Made by a program: the position numbers and the translations under genes. From NCBI GenBank assembly GCA_046316615.1, contig JBKDAN010000049.1:107015-171014 (forward strand): 64,000 nt of DNA. The letters are read 5' to 3'. Under the pieces are notes generated by a model. That model was not told where the DNA came from and searched no databases. It worked only from the letters and a program-made list of their open reading frames with translations. How positions within the stretch are numbered: the stretch's first letter is position 1; each line of letters begins with the position of its first letter. Origin of the DNA: BJHL01 sp040378885. Lineage in GTDB: Bacteria; Planctomycetota; Phycisphaerae; Phycisphaerales; UBA1924. Of this stretch, positions 35,319 through 43,652 are shown piece by piece.

Positions 35319-35987
35319 ATGTCCACGCCCCCCAAGCACATCCCGCATCATCCCTACATGCCCCCAACTGGCGCACTCGCCGGCGTGCAAGGGTTCCACG
35401 ATATCATGCGGCAGCGCCGCAGCGTGCGTTTCTTCTCGCCGGCACCAGTTGACGAAGCCATCATCCGCACCTGCATCTCTGCCGCAGGCACCGCGCCTAG
35501 CGGAGCCAACAAACAACCGTGGCGATTCGTCGCTGTGCGAGATGCAGCGCTGAAGCACGCCGTTCGCGAAGCCGCTGAAGTCGAAGAGCGCGAGTTCTAC
35601 ACCCGTCGCGCCACGCCTGAGTGGCTTGCCGATCTCGCGCCCATCGGCACCGACGCCAACAAAGAGTTTCTCGACATCGCTCCGTGGATCATCGTCATCT
35701 TCAAACTCATGAAGACCGACCCCGACGCATCAGGCGCGCAAGGCAAAGTCTACTACGTCGACGAATCCATCGGCATCGCAACTGGGCTTTTTCTGGCCGC
35801 GTGTCAACACGCTGGCCTCGCCACGCTCACGCATACGCCCAGCCCCATGGGCTTTCTGAGCAAAGTCCTCAAACGCCCCGACCACGAACGCCCGTTCCTG
35901 CTCATTCCCGTCGGTTACCCGGCGGAAAACTGCATCGTGCCCGACATCACCCGCAAACCCTTCGACCAAATCGGCGTCATCATCTGA
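35319..35987 (+). CDS. nitroreductase-family FMN oxidoreductase
   Basis: A 222-residue flavoprotein of the nitroreductase superfamily. RQRRSVRFFSPAPVDEAII is the N-terminal FMN-phosphate block, and GTAPSGANKQPWRFVAV the second. ESIGIATGLFLAACQHAGLAT and HTPSPMGFLSKVL follow. The first signature and the spacing fit the BluB/iodotyrosine-deiodinase-like branch, but NAD(P)H-dependent nitroreductases are not excluded. Dimeric, cytoplasmic. Gene stands alone between convergent and divergent neighbours. Confidence 0.9.
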   Translation: MSTPPKHIPHHPYMPPTGALAGVQGFHDIMRQRRSVRFFSPAPVDEAIIRTCISAAGTAPSGANKQPWRFVAVRDAALKHAVREAAEVEEREFYTRRATPEWLADLAPIGTDANKEFLDIAPWIIVIFKLMKTDPDASGAQGKVYYVDESIGIATGLFLAACQHAGLATLTHTPSPMGFLSKVLKRPDHERPFLLIPVGYPAENCIVPDITRKPFDQIGVII

Positions 35988-36010
35988 CAGCCACTCGATC
36001 ACTGCCCAGC

Positions 36011-36045
36011 AAAAAAAACCCGAAGCTCAGCCTCGGGGTTTCGTC
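36011..36045. terminator. bidirectional terminator
   Basis: CCCGA (36019-36023) pairs with TCGGG (36033-36037). Eight A lie before the stem and a T-rich run after, so both the nitroreductase and the convergent pdhC gene could end here. Confidence 0.75.
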
Positions 36046-36063
36046 GTTCTCGTTCTAGCTCAC

Positions 36064-37446
36064 TCACACCAGCAGCGTCGCCGGCTTCTCCAGGAAGTTC
36101 TTCACCGTGCTCAGATACTGCGCCGCCATCGCGCCATCCACCACGCGGTGGTCGCTGCTCATGGTCATGGTCATGACAAGGCCGGGCACAATCTCAGGAC
36201 CATTCTTCCCATTGCGAACCACCGGCTTCTCAATCGCGCCGCCAACCGCGAGGATCGCGACGTTGGGCGGGTTGATGATCGCGTTGAAGTGGCTCACGCC
36301 GTACATGCCCAGATTGCTGATGGTGAACGTGCTGTCGCTCATCTCGCTCGGAGCGAGCCCCTTGCCGCGAGCCTTTTCCGCCAGTTGCTTGCTCTGAGCG
36401 CTGATCTGCCGCAGACCCAGTGAATCAGCGTTGCGCAGCGTGGCAACGACCAGCCCGCCACCCGTGCCGTCTTCATTGATGGGCAGCGCAATCGCGATGC
36501 CGACGTTCACTTCGGGCAGGTACTCAATCGACGTGTCCATCTGCCCGTGCTTGGCCTGCGTCGTCACCCAGCGGGCGTTCACATACGGATGCTGATGCAT
36601 CGCGAGCGCACACGCCTTCACAAGGAAGTCGTTGACACTGAGCTTCACGCCCTGATTCGCCAACTGCTCATTGAGCTGCGCCCGCAGAGCCATCAGCGGC
36701 TGCATATCAACATCGAACGAAACCTGGTAATGCGGAATGCTGCTCTTGCTCTCGCTCAAACGCTGCGCAATCACGCGGCGCATGTTGGAAACCGGAATGA
36801 GCTTGCCAGCCAGCGTCGCCGATGCGGCCGGCACAGCGATGGGACGCGGCGCAGGCGCCGCGCTGGGAGCGGCCTTCGCCGCAGGTGCCGCCGCACGCGG
36901 AGCCGCACTGCCCGCGGCAATTGCCTCTTCCACATCCTTGCGGACAATCCGTCCGCCCGGCCCCGAACCCTGCACGCGTGAAACATCCAGCCCGGCCTCA
37001 TCCGCAATCTTGCGGGCCAGCGGGCTGATGAAGATGCGGCCGCCGGTGCCATGTCCTTCGCCGTGCGAACCGTTCACGCCGTTGCTGGTCGGTTCCATGA
37101 CAGCGGTCGCTGCAGCCGCCGGCGCGTTGCTCGCCGAGCCGCCAGCAGCCTTTGCCGCAGGAGCCGCACCGCTGCCGGCCTTGGCCTTCACCGCTGCGAC
37201 ATCTTCGCCCGCCGTCGCGAGCACCAGCATGACGGTACCGACGGGCACCGTCTGCCCCTGCGGTACGGGAATCGCCGCAACCACGCCGTCATCGAAGGAC
37301 TGCAGTTCCATGGTGGCCTTGTCGGTCTCAATGTCAGCAATGACATCGCCGCTCTTGACCTTCTGGCCTTCCTTCACGTTCCACTTGACGATCGTCCCCT
37401 GTTGCATCGTGTCAGAAAGCCGGGGCATCGTGATATCAATCGGCAT
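36064..37446 (-). CDS. pdhC: pyruvate dehydrogenase E2, dihydrolipoamide acetyltransferase
   Basis: A 460-residue core subunit of the pyruvate dehydrogenase complex. Residues ~1-80 are a biotinyl/lipoyl domain with the lipoylated Lys in ETDKATMELQ. Ala/Pro-rich linkers flank a peripheral-subunit-binding domain at ~140-175 (ISPLARKIADEAGLD and GSGPGGRIVRKDVEEA). The catalytic domain follows, ending with HRVVDGAMAAQYL, which contains the active-site His and Asp. There is one lipoyl domain only. It is transcribed after pdhB with two small genes between. Confidence 0.96.
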   Translation of the reverse strand: MPIDITMPRLSDTMQQGTIVKWNVKEGQKVKSGDVIADIETDKATMELQSFDDGVVAAIPVPQGQTVPVGTVMLVLATAGEDVAAVKAKAGSGAAPAAKAAGGSASNAPAAAATAVMEPTSNGVNGSHGEGHGTGGRIFISPLARKIADEAGLDVSRVQGSGPGGRIVRKDVEEAIAAGSAAPRAAAPAAKAAPSAAPAPRPIAVPAASATLAGKLIPVSNMRRVIAQRLSESKSSIPHYQVSFDVDMQPLMALRAQLNEQLANQGVKLSVNDFLVKACALAMHQHPYVNARWVTTQAKHGQMDTSIEYLPEVNVGIAIALPINEDGTGGGLVVATLRNADSLGLRQISAQSKQLAEKARGKGLAPSEMSDSTFTISNLGMYGVSHFNAIINPPNVAILAVGGAIEKPVVRNGKNGPEIVPGLVMTMTMSSDHRVVDGAMAAQYLSTVKNFLEKPATLLV

Positions 37447-37493
37447 AGTTCAAGTCCTTCCGAGGCGATCGATGCTATCGATCACCCATGCGT

Positions 37494-38036
37494 TCAGTTT
37501 GAGGCGGCGGATGAAGCGCTGGTAGAGCCAACGAAGAAGATACGGCGGCTACGAGCAGTGTGAAATTCGTGAGTGCTCGAAAACGGGGCGATGCGGCGGA
37601 GCGCTCCCATAGTGCGAAGGTGCCGAAGTTGCCAGTAGCGCGTGCCGCGAGCCCCGCACACGTCGAACTCGGCTACGCGACGGAGAAGGGAGGGGGCTGG
37701 ACGGTGATTGAGCGGCTTCCGCTCAGTGAGATCGTTGATCGCGCGGGTCGCGTCGGACTTGAGCAGCAGGACGTGGCGGGCGATGAAGCGCCTGCCTGAC
37801 GACGTCATGCGATATGCGCCACGGAATGCGTCGAAGTCGTCTGTCCACATGTCGTCGAGGCCGATCATCACGAACTCGTACCACCATTCCGCCATCTCTC
37901 GCGTCAAGTTGTCTGCTGGATCGCAGGATCGCTCGATGCTCTCCGCCGTTTCGCAGAACGAGTCGAATGGCAGTCTGCCGCTCCCGAGGCGGCGGATGGC
38001 AAGAGCGAGCTGATTTCGAGCGATACGGTCGATCAT
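37494..38036 (-). CDS. unknown protein in the pyruvate dehydrogenase operon
   Basis: A 180-residue protein I do not recognise. The first two thirds look like a soluble helical domain with MAEWWYEFVMIGLDDMWTDD, then SSGRRFIARHVLLLK. The C-terminus is Arg/Ser/Ala-rich and less ordered. It sits seven bases after the 91-residue gene and before pdhC on the same strand, so it is probably co-transcribed with the complex. No known PDH-complex gene corresponds to it. Confidence 0.65.
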   Translation of the reverse strand: MIDRIARNQLALAIRRLGSGRLPFDSFCETAESIERSCDPADNLTREMAEWWYEFVMIGLDDMWTDDFDAFRGAYRMTSSGRRFIARHVLLLKSDATRAINDLTERKPLNHRPAPSLLRRVAEFDVCGARGTRYWQLRHLRTMGALRRIAPFSSTHEFHTARSRRIFFVGSTSASSAASN

Positions 38037-38042
38037 GAGAGG

Positions 38043-38318
38043 TCATGCACTCCGCTTGCGACCCTTGCCCTTGCCACTCAGCGGCAGTACTTCCTTCACC
38101 AGCATCGCGTTCACAATCCGCATCGGCACGCCGTTCACCTCGTAGACGGTGAACGCTGTACGAGCGGCAACGCGACGCGGTGAAAGGCCCGCGTCGGTGC
38201 CGGGCCCCAGAGAGATGAAGTCGCGATGCGGGATATCGAGCTTCGTTCCGTCGATCATGACAATCCGAACCCCCTGCGGATTCGCGTCAACGATCTGTCG
38301 GATTGATTCGATATCCAT
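38043..38318 (-). CDS. small unknown protein of a planctomycete-type family
   Basis: Ninety-one residues: IRQIVDANPQGVRIVMIDGT, then KLDIPHRDFISLGPG and a basic end (GKGKGRKRSA). It matches the pattern of a widespread small family in planctomycetes with an N-terminal helix, a beta-hairpin with a DGT/DGR turn and an (H/P)RDF block. No function is known. It starts 18 bases after the pdhB stop. Confidence 0.7.
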   Translation of the reverse strand: MDIESIRQIVDANPQGVRIVMIDGTKLDIPHRDFISLGPGTDAGLSPRRVAARTAFTVYEVNGVPMRIVNAMLVKEVLPLSGKGKGRKRSA

Positions 38319-38336
38319 CGCGGGCTCCTTCGTTCG

Positions 38337-39374
38337 TTACGCCAGCACTTTGCGCACAGCCGCCACAATCTTCTCCTTGTTGGGCAGGTACGCATACTCC
38401 AGTGCCTTCGCGTACGGCGTGGGCACGTCTTCCGTGTTCACGCGGACGGGCGGGCAATCCAGATAGTCAAAGCAGCGTTCGCACACCTGCGTGATGACTT
38501 CGCTCGCGACGCTGGCGAAGGGCCAGCACTGGTCAACGACGACCACGCGGTTGGTCTTCTGCACGCTCTTGATGATGCTGTCGATGTCCAGCGGGCGAAT
38601 GGTCCGCATGTCGAGCACGTCGCACGAAATGCCTTCCTTCTCCAGTTCCGCCGCCGCTTCGAGGCAGAAGTTGACCGGACGACCGAAGCTCACGATCGTG
38701 CACGCGTCGCCTTCATGCGCCAGGCGAGCCTGACCGAAGGGGATGTAGTACTCCTCGGCTGGCACGTGGGCCTTATCGCCCAGCATGCGTTCGCTCTCGA
38801 GGAAGAAGACCGGATCAAGCTCGCGCAGCGCGGTCTTGAGCAGGCCCTTCGCGTCGTAGGGGTTGCTGGGGATGACGATCTTCATGCCCGGCACGTTGCT
38901 GTATAGACCTTCGACACACCAGCTGTGCGTGCTGCCAAGCTGGCCGCCCGCGCCGTCGTTGCCGCGGAAGACGATGGGGCAACCCCACTGGCCACCGCTC
39001 ATGTAGAGCATCTTGGGCACGTTGTTCAGAATCTGATCGGCAGCGACCAGGCTGAACGACCAGCTCATGAACTCGATAATGGGCTTGAGGCCGTACATCG
39101 CGGCACCGACCGCCAGACCCGCAAAGCCGTTTTCCGAGATCGGAGCGTCGATGATGCGCAAAGGCCCAAACTCATCCAGCATGCCCTGTGAGATCTTGTA
39201 CGCGCCGTTGTACTGCGCAACTTCCTCGCCCAGCAGGAACATGCGATCATCGCGACGCATCTCTTCGCTCATCGCTTCGCGCAGCGCCTCGCGGAACTGA
39301 ATCACGCGGTCGCCATCGCGGGACGGCAGGGTCTTGAACTCGGGCAGGCCGGGAAAGGCGGGAGCAGCGGTCAT
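38337..39374 (-). CDS. pdhB: pyruvate dehydrogenase E1 component, beta subunit
   Basis: A 345-residue transketolase-like subunit. From the ATG at 39374, with GAGG five bases upstream. Family blocks are FLLGEEVAQYNGAYKISQGM, DAPISENGFAGLAVGAAM, IEFMSWSFSLVAADQI, FRGNDGAGGQLGSTHS and VVVVDQCWPF. It pairs with an alpha subunit to decarboxylate pyruvate with ThDP. The alpha-subunit gene, normally adjacent, is not in the window; the neighbouring upstream gene is unrelated. Confidence 0.95.
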   Translation of the reverse strand: MTAAPAFPGLPEFKTLPSRDGDRVIQFREALREAMSEEMRRDDRMFLLGEEVAQYNGAYKISQGMLDEFGPLRIIDAPISENGFAGLAVGAAMYGLKPIIEFMSWSFSLVAADQILNNVPKMLYMSGGQWGCPIVFRGNDGAGGQLGSTHSWCVEGLYSNVPGMKIVIPSNPYDAKGLLKTALRELDPVFFLESERMLGDKAHVPAEEYYIPFGQARLAHEGDACTIVSFGRPVNFCLEAAAELEKEGISCDVLDMRTIRPLDIDSIIKSVQKTNRVVVVDQCWPFASVASEVITQVCERCFDYLDCPPVRVNTEDVPTPYAKALEYAYLPNKEKIVAAVRKVLA

Positions 39375-39521
39375 GGACACCTCATGAAAAGTCGCAGCGG
39401 CGGAAGATGCGCACGCGGCGGAACATCCAGTTTAGGGAAGCTCACCACCAAGGTCAGCAAGGGAAGAGGTGGGGGAGGGACAGGTTGGCGTGTGGATTCA
39501 ACACAATGAAAGCCGTTCAAT

Positions 39522-40433
39522 TCACCCCAATTCGCTCGCAGAAAGCGGCACAAACGCCTTCGCAGGCGGTCTCTCCGGCTTTGGCTCAAGCGTTGACAGG
39601 TCATGTCGCGCAACGACCTTCAGGCGAATGTCCGGCCCAGCCTCGCCGCGGCCAATCTTCGGCGGCTGAAACAGTGTGATGATCCCCGTTGGCTCGGCTG
39701 TCAGCAAGCGTCCCGTCGCGGGCGACATCCATGCTGAGGAAACATCCAGGCCCTTGGTGATGGTCTTGTCTGGCGTCTGCGCGACCAGCGTCCATTGCAT
39801 CTTCGCCGGCTTCTCGCCCCGGGATTGCCGCCACGCCCCTACAAGCATGACCTCGCGGCCTGCCGGCGCGATGCATGCCGCCTGAAACCGGGAGACCGCT
39901 CGCCGAGCAGAGCGATTCTGGGGCAACGCCTCCGGAGGCAGCAAATCGGCATCGACCGACTCCCACCCCGGCTGATGCGGGAACGCCTCGTGATACGCAA
40001 GCCCCTCAAACTTCGCAAACAGCGCGGCTTCCTCCGCAGCACTCAACGTGTGCTTGCCAGCAATCGGGCTTGCGTACATCCCTCGGCAATGCACGCGCGT
40101 CAGCGCCGCCAGCCATGGCAGCCGCGAGATCGCCGTGCCGCCGCCGTCTTCCGCCGCAAAGACCCGCTCACGGGTCGCCGGATGCCAGCTCTTCCCGCCG
40201 TCCTGCGCGGTGTACAGAAAGAACCGCCCGCAAGGCGACAATCGGGTATAACGCCGACGCAGCCGCTTGGTCGTCCAAGCCCCGTGCGTCAATTCTCCCG
40301 AGCCCAGGTTCCACGCCATCAGGTGCTCCCAGCCGCGCTCGCCCCGCACACGCACAGTCACCGCCGCGACCTTCGCGTCGCGTGCCGGAAACAGTTGAAT
40401 GGCGACAACCTGATGGCTCATGACAAGCGACAT
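39522..40433 (-). CDS. unknown protein, possibly beta-rich
   Basis: About 303 residues; family not recognised. The frame can start at 40472, 40433 or 40421, and no ribosome-binding site decides between them. Sequence blocks such as YTRLSPCGRFFLYTAQDGGK, TWHPATRERVFAAED (with Ser for Thr in the real order KSWHPATRER) and LDVSSAWMSPATGRLLTAEP suggest a WD40/propeller-like series of strands, without a clear repeat. No signal peptide in the most likely start. It is divergent from murE, 50 bases away. Confidence 0.7.
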   Translation of the reverse strand: MSLVMSHQVVAIQLFPARDAKVAAVTVRVRGERGWEHLMAWNLGSGELTHGAWTTKRLRRRYTRLSPCGRFFLYTAQDGGKSWHPATRERVFAAEDGGGTAISRLPWLAALTRVHCRGMYASPIAGKHTLSAAEEAALFAKFEGLAYHEAFPHQPGWESVDADLLPPEALPQNRSARRAVSRFQAACIAPAGREVMLVGAWRQSRGEKPAKMQWTLVAQTPDKTITKGLDVSSAWMSPATGRLLTAEPTGIITLFQPPKIGRGEAGPDIRLKVVARHDLSTLEPKPERPPAKAFVPLSASELG

Positions 40434-40483
40434 GGTTGGCTGCAAACTGACATTCCGCAGCCACCGCCGCATACGCTGATTCC

Positions 40484-42121
40484 ATGCGACTTGCTGATCT
40501 CGTCCAAGGACTGGACATGCACCTCGCCGGCGAGGCCGGGCTCTCCGCCCACCTGCCCGGCGATGTCGCCCTCACCCGCATCTGCGACATCACCGAAGAC
40601 AGCCGCACCGTCCTCCCCGGCTCCCTCTTCATCGCGCGAAGTGGCCTCAAAGCCGATGGCAAGCAGTTCGCCCAGGCCGCCATCGAAGCCGGCGCCGCCG
40701 CCGTCGTGACCGACGACGCCAACCTCCGCCTGCCCGGCGCGCCCGTCCTCGTCGCCAATGACATTCTCCTCGCCAGTTCCCTCATGGCTGAACGTTTCTA
40801 TGGCGAAGCCGCGCGGCAACTGCATCTCATCGGTGTCACAGGCACCAACGGCAAGACGACAACCACCTTCCTCTGCTGGCAACTGCTCAACCGCGTCGGC
40901 ACCCGCTGCGGCCTCATCGGCACCGTCATCATCGACGACGGCGTCGAAGTCGCCGCCGCCAACATGACCACGCCGCCCGCCATCGAAATCAGCCGCACCC
41001 TCAGCCGCATGCGCGAGTGCGCCGTGCAGGCCGCCGCGCTCGAAGTCTCCAGCCACGCCCTCGACCAGAAACGCGCCGACGCCCTGCGCTTCCGCGCCGC
41101 CGTCTTCAGCAATCTCACGGGCGATCACCTCGACTACCACGGCACGATGGAAAACTATGCCGCCGCCAAGGCGCGTCTGTTCACTCTCGTGCACGAAGAC
41201 GGCATCGCCATCATCAACGCGCTCGACCCATGGAGCGAGCGCATGGTGCGCGACTGCAAAGCCCGCATCCTGCGCGTCGCCGTGCTCGAGCATGGCAAGC
41301 AGCAGGCCGGTCTTGACGCATCATGCGAAGTCCTCTCGCACGACATGACCGGCATGAGCCTCCGCCTCCGCGGCCCTTGGGGCGACTTCACCGCCAAAAC
41401 CAGTCTCGTGGGTCTCTACAACGCCTTCAACATCCTCGCCGCCGTTGCCAGCACACACGCCTTGGGCGTGCCCACACAGACAATCGCCGACGGCGTCCCT
41501 CTCCTCACCGCACCACCGGGCCGCCTCGAACGCGTCACCGCTGTCGATGCTCCCTTCAGCGTCTTCGTCGATTACGCCCACAGCGACGATTCGCTCCGCA
41601 ACGTGCTCAGCGCGGTCGGCGGCGTCATGACGGGCCGCGTCAAGCCCAGTGCCAGCATCGAACACGCTGCAGGCGCCACAAGCGCCCGCCGCGACGGTGC
41701 CCGCCTCTGGTGCGTCTTCGGCTGTGGCGGCGATCGCGACCGCACCAAACGCCCCCGCATGGGCCTCGCCGCCAGCGAACTTGCCGACGCCGTCGTCGTG
41801 ACAAGCGACAACCCCCGCACCGAACGCCCCAGCGACATCGTCGATCAGATCCTCGCGGGCATCCCCGCAGCACGCCGCGAATCGCTCATCGTGCAGGTCG
41901 ATCGCGCCCGCGCCATCCACGCAGCGATCGAAGCCGCTCGCGAAGGCGACGTCATCGTCATAGCCGGCAAAGGCCACGAGACGGAGCAGATTCTCCCCGA
42001 CGGCAAGGGCGGCACCATCCGCACGCACTTTGATGATCGCGAAGTCGCCCGCGAAGCACTGATCGCTCGCGGTATCTCCATCCTCGCCGAACCCGCCAAA
42101 GTCGCCAAACGCCGCAAGTAA
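40484..42121 (+). CDS. murE: UDP-MurNAc-tripeptide synthetase MurE (meso-DAP type)
   Basis: A 545-residue Mur ligase that adds the third residue of the peptidoglycan stem peptide. Visible are DSRTVLPGSLFIA (N-terminal substrate site), the ATP site VTGTNGKTTTTFL, TTPPAIEI, SSHALDQKR, FSNLTGDHLDYHGTME with the carbamylated-Lys region, and DNPR in TSDNPRTERPSD, the signature of the meso-diaminopimelate-adding enzymes. Longer than E. coli MurE (495). Together with murF it shows that this organism makes peptidoglycan. Adjacent murF begins 47 bases later. Confidence 0.96.
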   Translation: MRLADLVQGLDMHLAGEAGLSAHLPGDVALTRICDITEDSRTVLPGSLFIARSGLKADGKQFAQAAIEAGAAAVVTDDANLRLPGAPVLVANDILLASSLMAERFYGEAARQLHLIGVTGTNGKTTTTFLCWQLLNRVGTRCGLIGTVIIDDGVEVAAANMTTPPAIEISRTLSRMRECAVQAAALEVSSHALDQKRADALRFRAAVFSNLTGDHLDYHGTMENYAAAKARLFTLVHEDGIAIINALDPWSERMVRDCKARILRVAVLEHGKQQAGLDASCEVLSHDMTGMSLRLRGPWGDFTAKTSLVGLYNAFNILAAVASTHALGVPTQTIADGVPLLTAPPGRLERVTAVDAPFSVFVDYAHSDDSLRNVLSAVGGVMTGRVKPSASIEHAAGATSARRDGARLWCVFGCGGDRDRTKRPRMGLAASELADAVVVTSDNPRTERPSDIVDQILAGIPAARRESLIVQVDRARAIHAAIEAAREGDVIVIAGKGHETEQILPDGKGGTIRTHFDDREVAREALIARGISILAEPAKVAKRRK

Positions 42122-42168
42122 AGTTCGTTGTTTGCCCGTTCCGTCACCAGCTCTCTCGACCCATCACC

Positions 42169-43647
42169 ATGTTCTGGAACTGCGCCACCATCGCTGACAC
42201 GCTCGCCGCTCGCTGGTTGACACCAAAGTCGAGCGCGTCGCTCACACAAGGCATCAGCACCGACACCCGTGCCATCTCTTCCGGCGCACTCTTCATCGCC
42301 CTGCGAGGCGAAAGGCACGATGCCCACGCATACCTCGACCAAGCCATCGCAGGCGGCGCAGCCATGCTGCTCATAGACCGCGCCGAAGCGTTCGATCGCA
42401 TCCGCGATCTCGCGGCAACCAAACACGTCGCCGTCGTTCTCGTACCCGACACCGCCGCCGCGCTCCTCTCGCTGGCCTCCGCGTATCGCGATTACCTCGC
42501 CGCCCGTGGTGCCACGTTCATCGCAGTGGGGGGCAGCAACGGCAAGACCACCACCGTGCGCATGCTCCACGCCGCCCTCTCGCAGTCGCTGCGCGGCACC
42601 AGTTCGCAGAAGAGCTTCAACAACGCCATAGGCGTGCCCATCACCGTCCTCTCCGCGCGCGAGGACGATCAGTTCGTCATCTGCGAAGTCGGCACCAACG
42701 CCCCGGGCGAACTCGAACCTCTCTCCCGCGCCATCCGCCCCGACATCGTCGTGCTCACCAGTCTCGGTCGCGAACACTTGGAAGGCCTCGGCTCGCTCGA
42801 AGGTGTCGCCCGCGAAGAAGCCCAGCTCGTGCGCGGCCTCCGCCCAGGCGGCGTCATCATCGCCCCCTGCGACGATCCCGGCCCCTTGCTGCTCACCAGC
42901 GTGCGCGACGTGCTCACTGCCCAGAACAACAACGCCCGCACCATCACGTTTGGGCTTTCACACCACGCCAACCTCCGCGTCGTGACACGTTCACAGTCAT
43001 TCGCCGGCATCACCTGCACACTCGCTGACGGCCTCACCTTCACGCTCCCCACGCTGGGCCTGCACAACGCCACCAACGCCGCCGCAGCAATCGCCGTCGC
43101 CCGGACGCTCAAGCTTCCCGACCACGCCACCATCGCGGGCCTCGCACGTGTGCAGCCGCCTCCGATGCGTCTCGAACGCCACATCATTCACACCCGCGCC
43201 GCCAGCATCCGCATCATCAACGACGCGTACAACGCCAACCCCGAGTCCATGCTCGCCGCCATCGCCACCATGTGCGAAGTCCAGCAGCAGGAACGCGCCC
43301 AGCGACTGGTCCTCGTCTTGGGCGACATGCTCGAACTAGGCGACCACGCCGCCGCGATGCACAACGAAGTTGTGCAAGCTGCCGCCGCCGCCGCCAAGCC
43401 CGATCTTCTCGCGCTGCTCGGCCCCCACATGGCCCGCGCCGCCCGAGAAACCGCAACACAGGCCCTCACACGCGAAACCACCACGCCTGCAGATTGCGAT
43501 GCGATCGCCGCCGCTCTCCAGCCCGGTGATCTCGTGCTGCTCAAAGGCTCACGCGGCACCGCCGTGGAGCGCGTGCTCACAAGCCTGCAAGCACGCTACG
43601 CCACATGGCAGGAACTCAAGCCCGCCGCAGTGCAAGCTCGCGCCTGA
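42169..43647 (+). CDS. murF: UDP-MurNAc-tripeptide D-Ala-D-Ala ligase MurF
   Basis: A 492-residue Mur ligase that attaches D-Ala-D-Ala to complete the stem pentapeptide. Visible are STDTRAISSGALFIALRGER (N-terminal domain), the ATP site GGSNGKTTTVRML, SFNNAIGVPITVL, EVGTNAPGELE, SLGREHLEGLGSLEGVA and INDAYNANPESM (the MurF-specific block). It forms a two-gene peptidoglycan operon with murE. C-terminus has a short Ala-rich extension. Confidence 0.96.
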   Translation: MFWNCATIADTLAARWLTPKSSASLTQGISTDTRAISSGALFIALRGERHDAHAYLDQAIAGGAAMLLIDRAEAFDRIRDLAATKHVAVVLVPDTAAALLSLASAYRDYLAARGATFIAVGGSNGKTTTVRMLHAALSQSLRGTSSQKSFNNAIGVPITVLSAREDDQFVICEVGTNAPGELEPLSRAIRPDIVVLTSLGREHLEGLGSLEGVAREEAQLVRGLRPGGVIIAPCDDPGPLLLTSVRDVLTAQNNNARTITFGLSHHANLRVVTRSQSFAGITCTLADGLTFTLPTLGLHNATNAAAAIAVARTLKLPDHATIAGLARVQPPPMRLERHIIHTRAASIRIINDAYNANPESMLAAIATMCEVQQQERAQRLVLVLGDMLELGDHAAAMHNEVVQAAAAAAKPDLLALLGPHMARAARETATQALTRETTTPADCDAIAAALQPGDLVLLKGSRGTAVERVLTSLQARYATWQELKPAAVQARA

Positions 43648-43652
43648 GTGCC

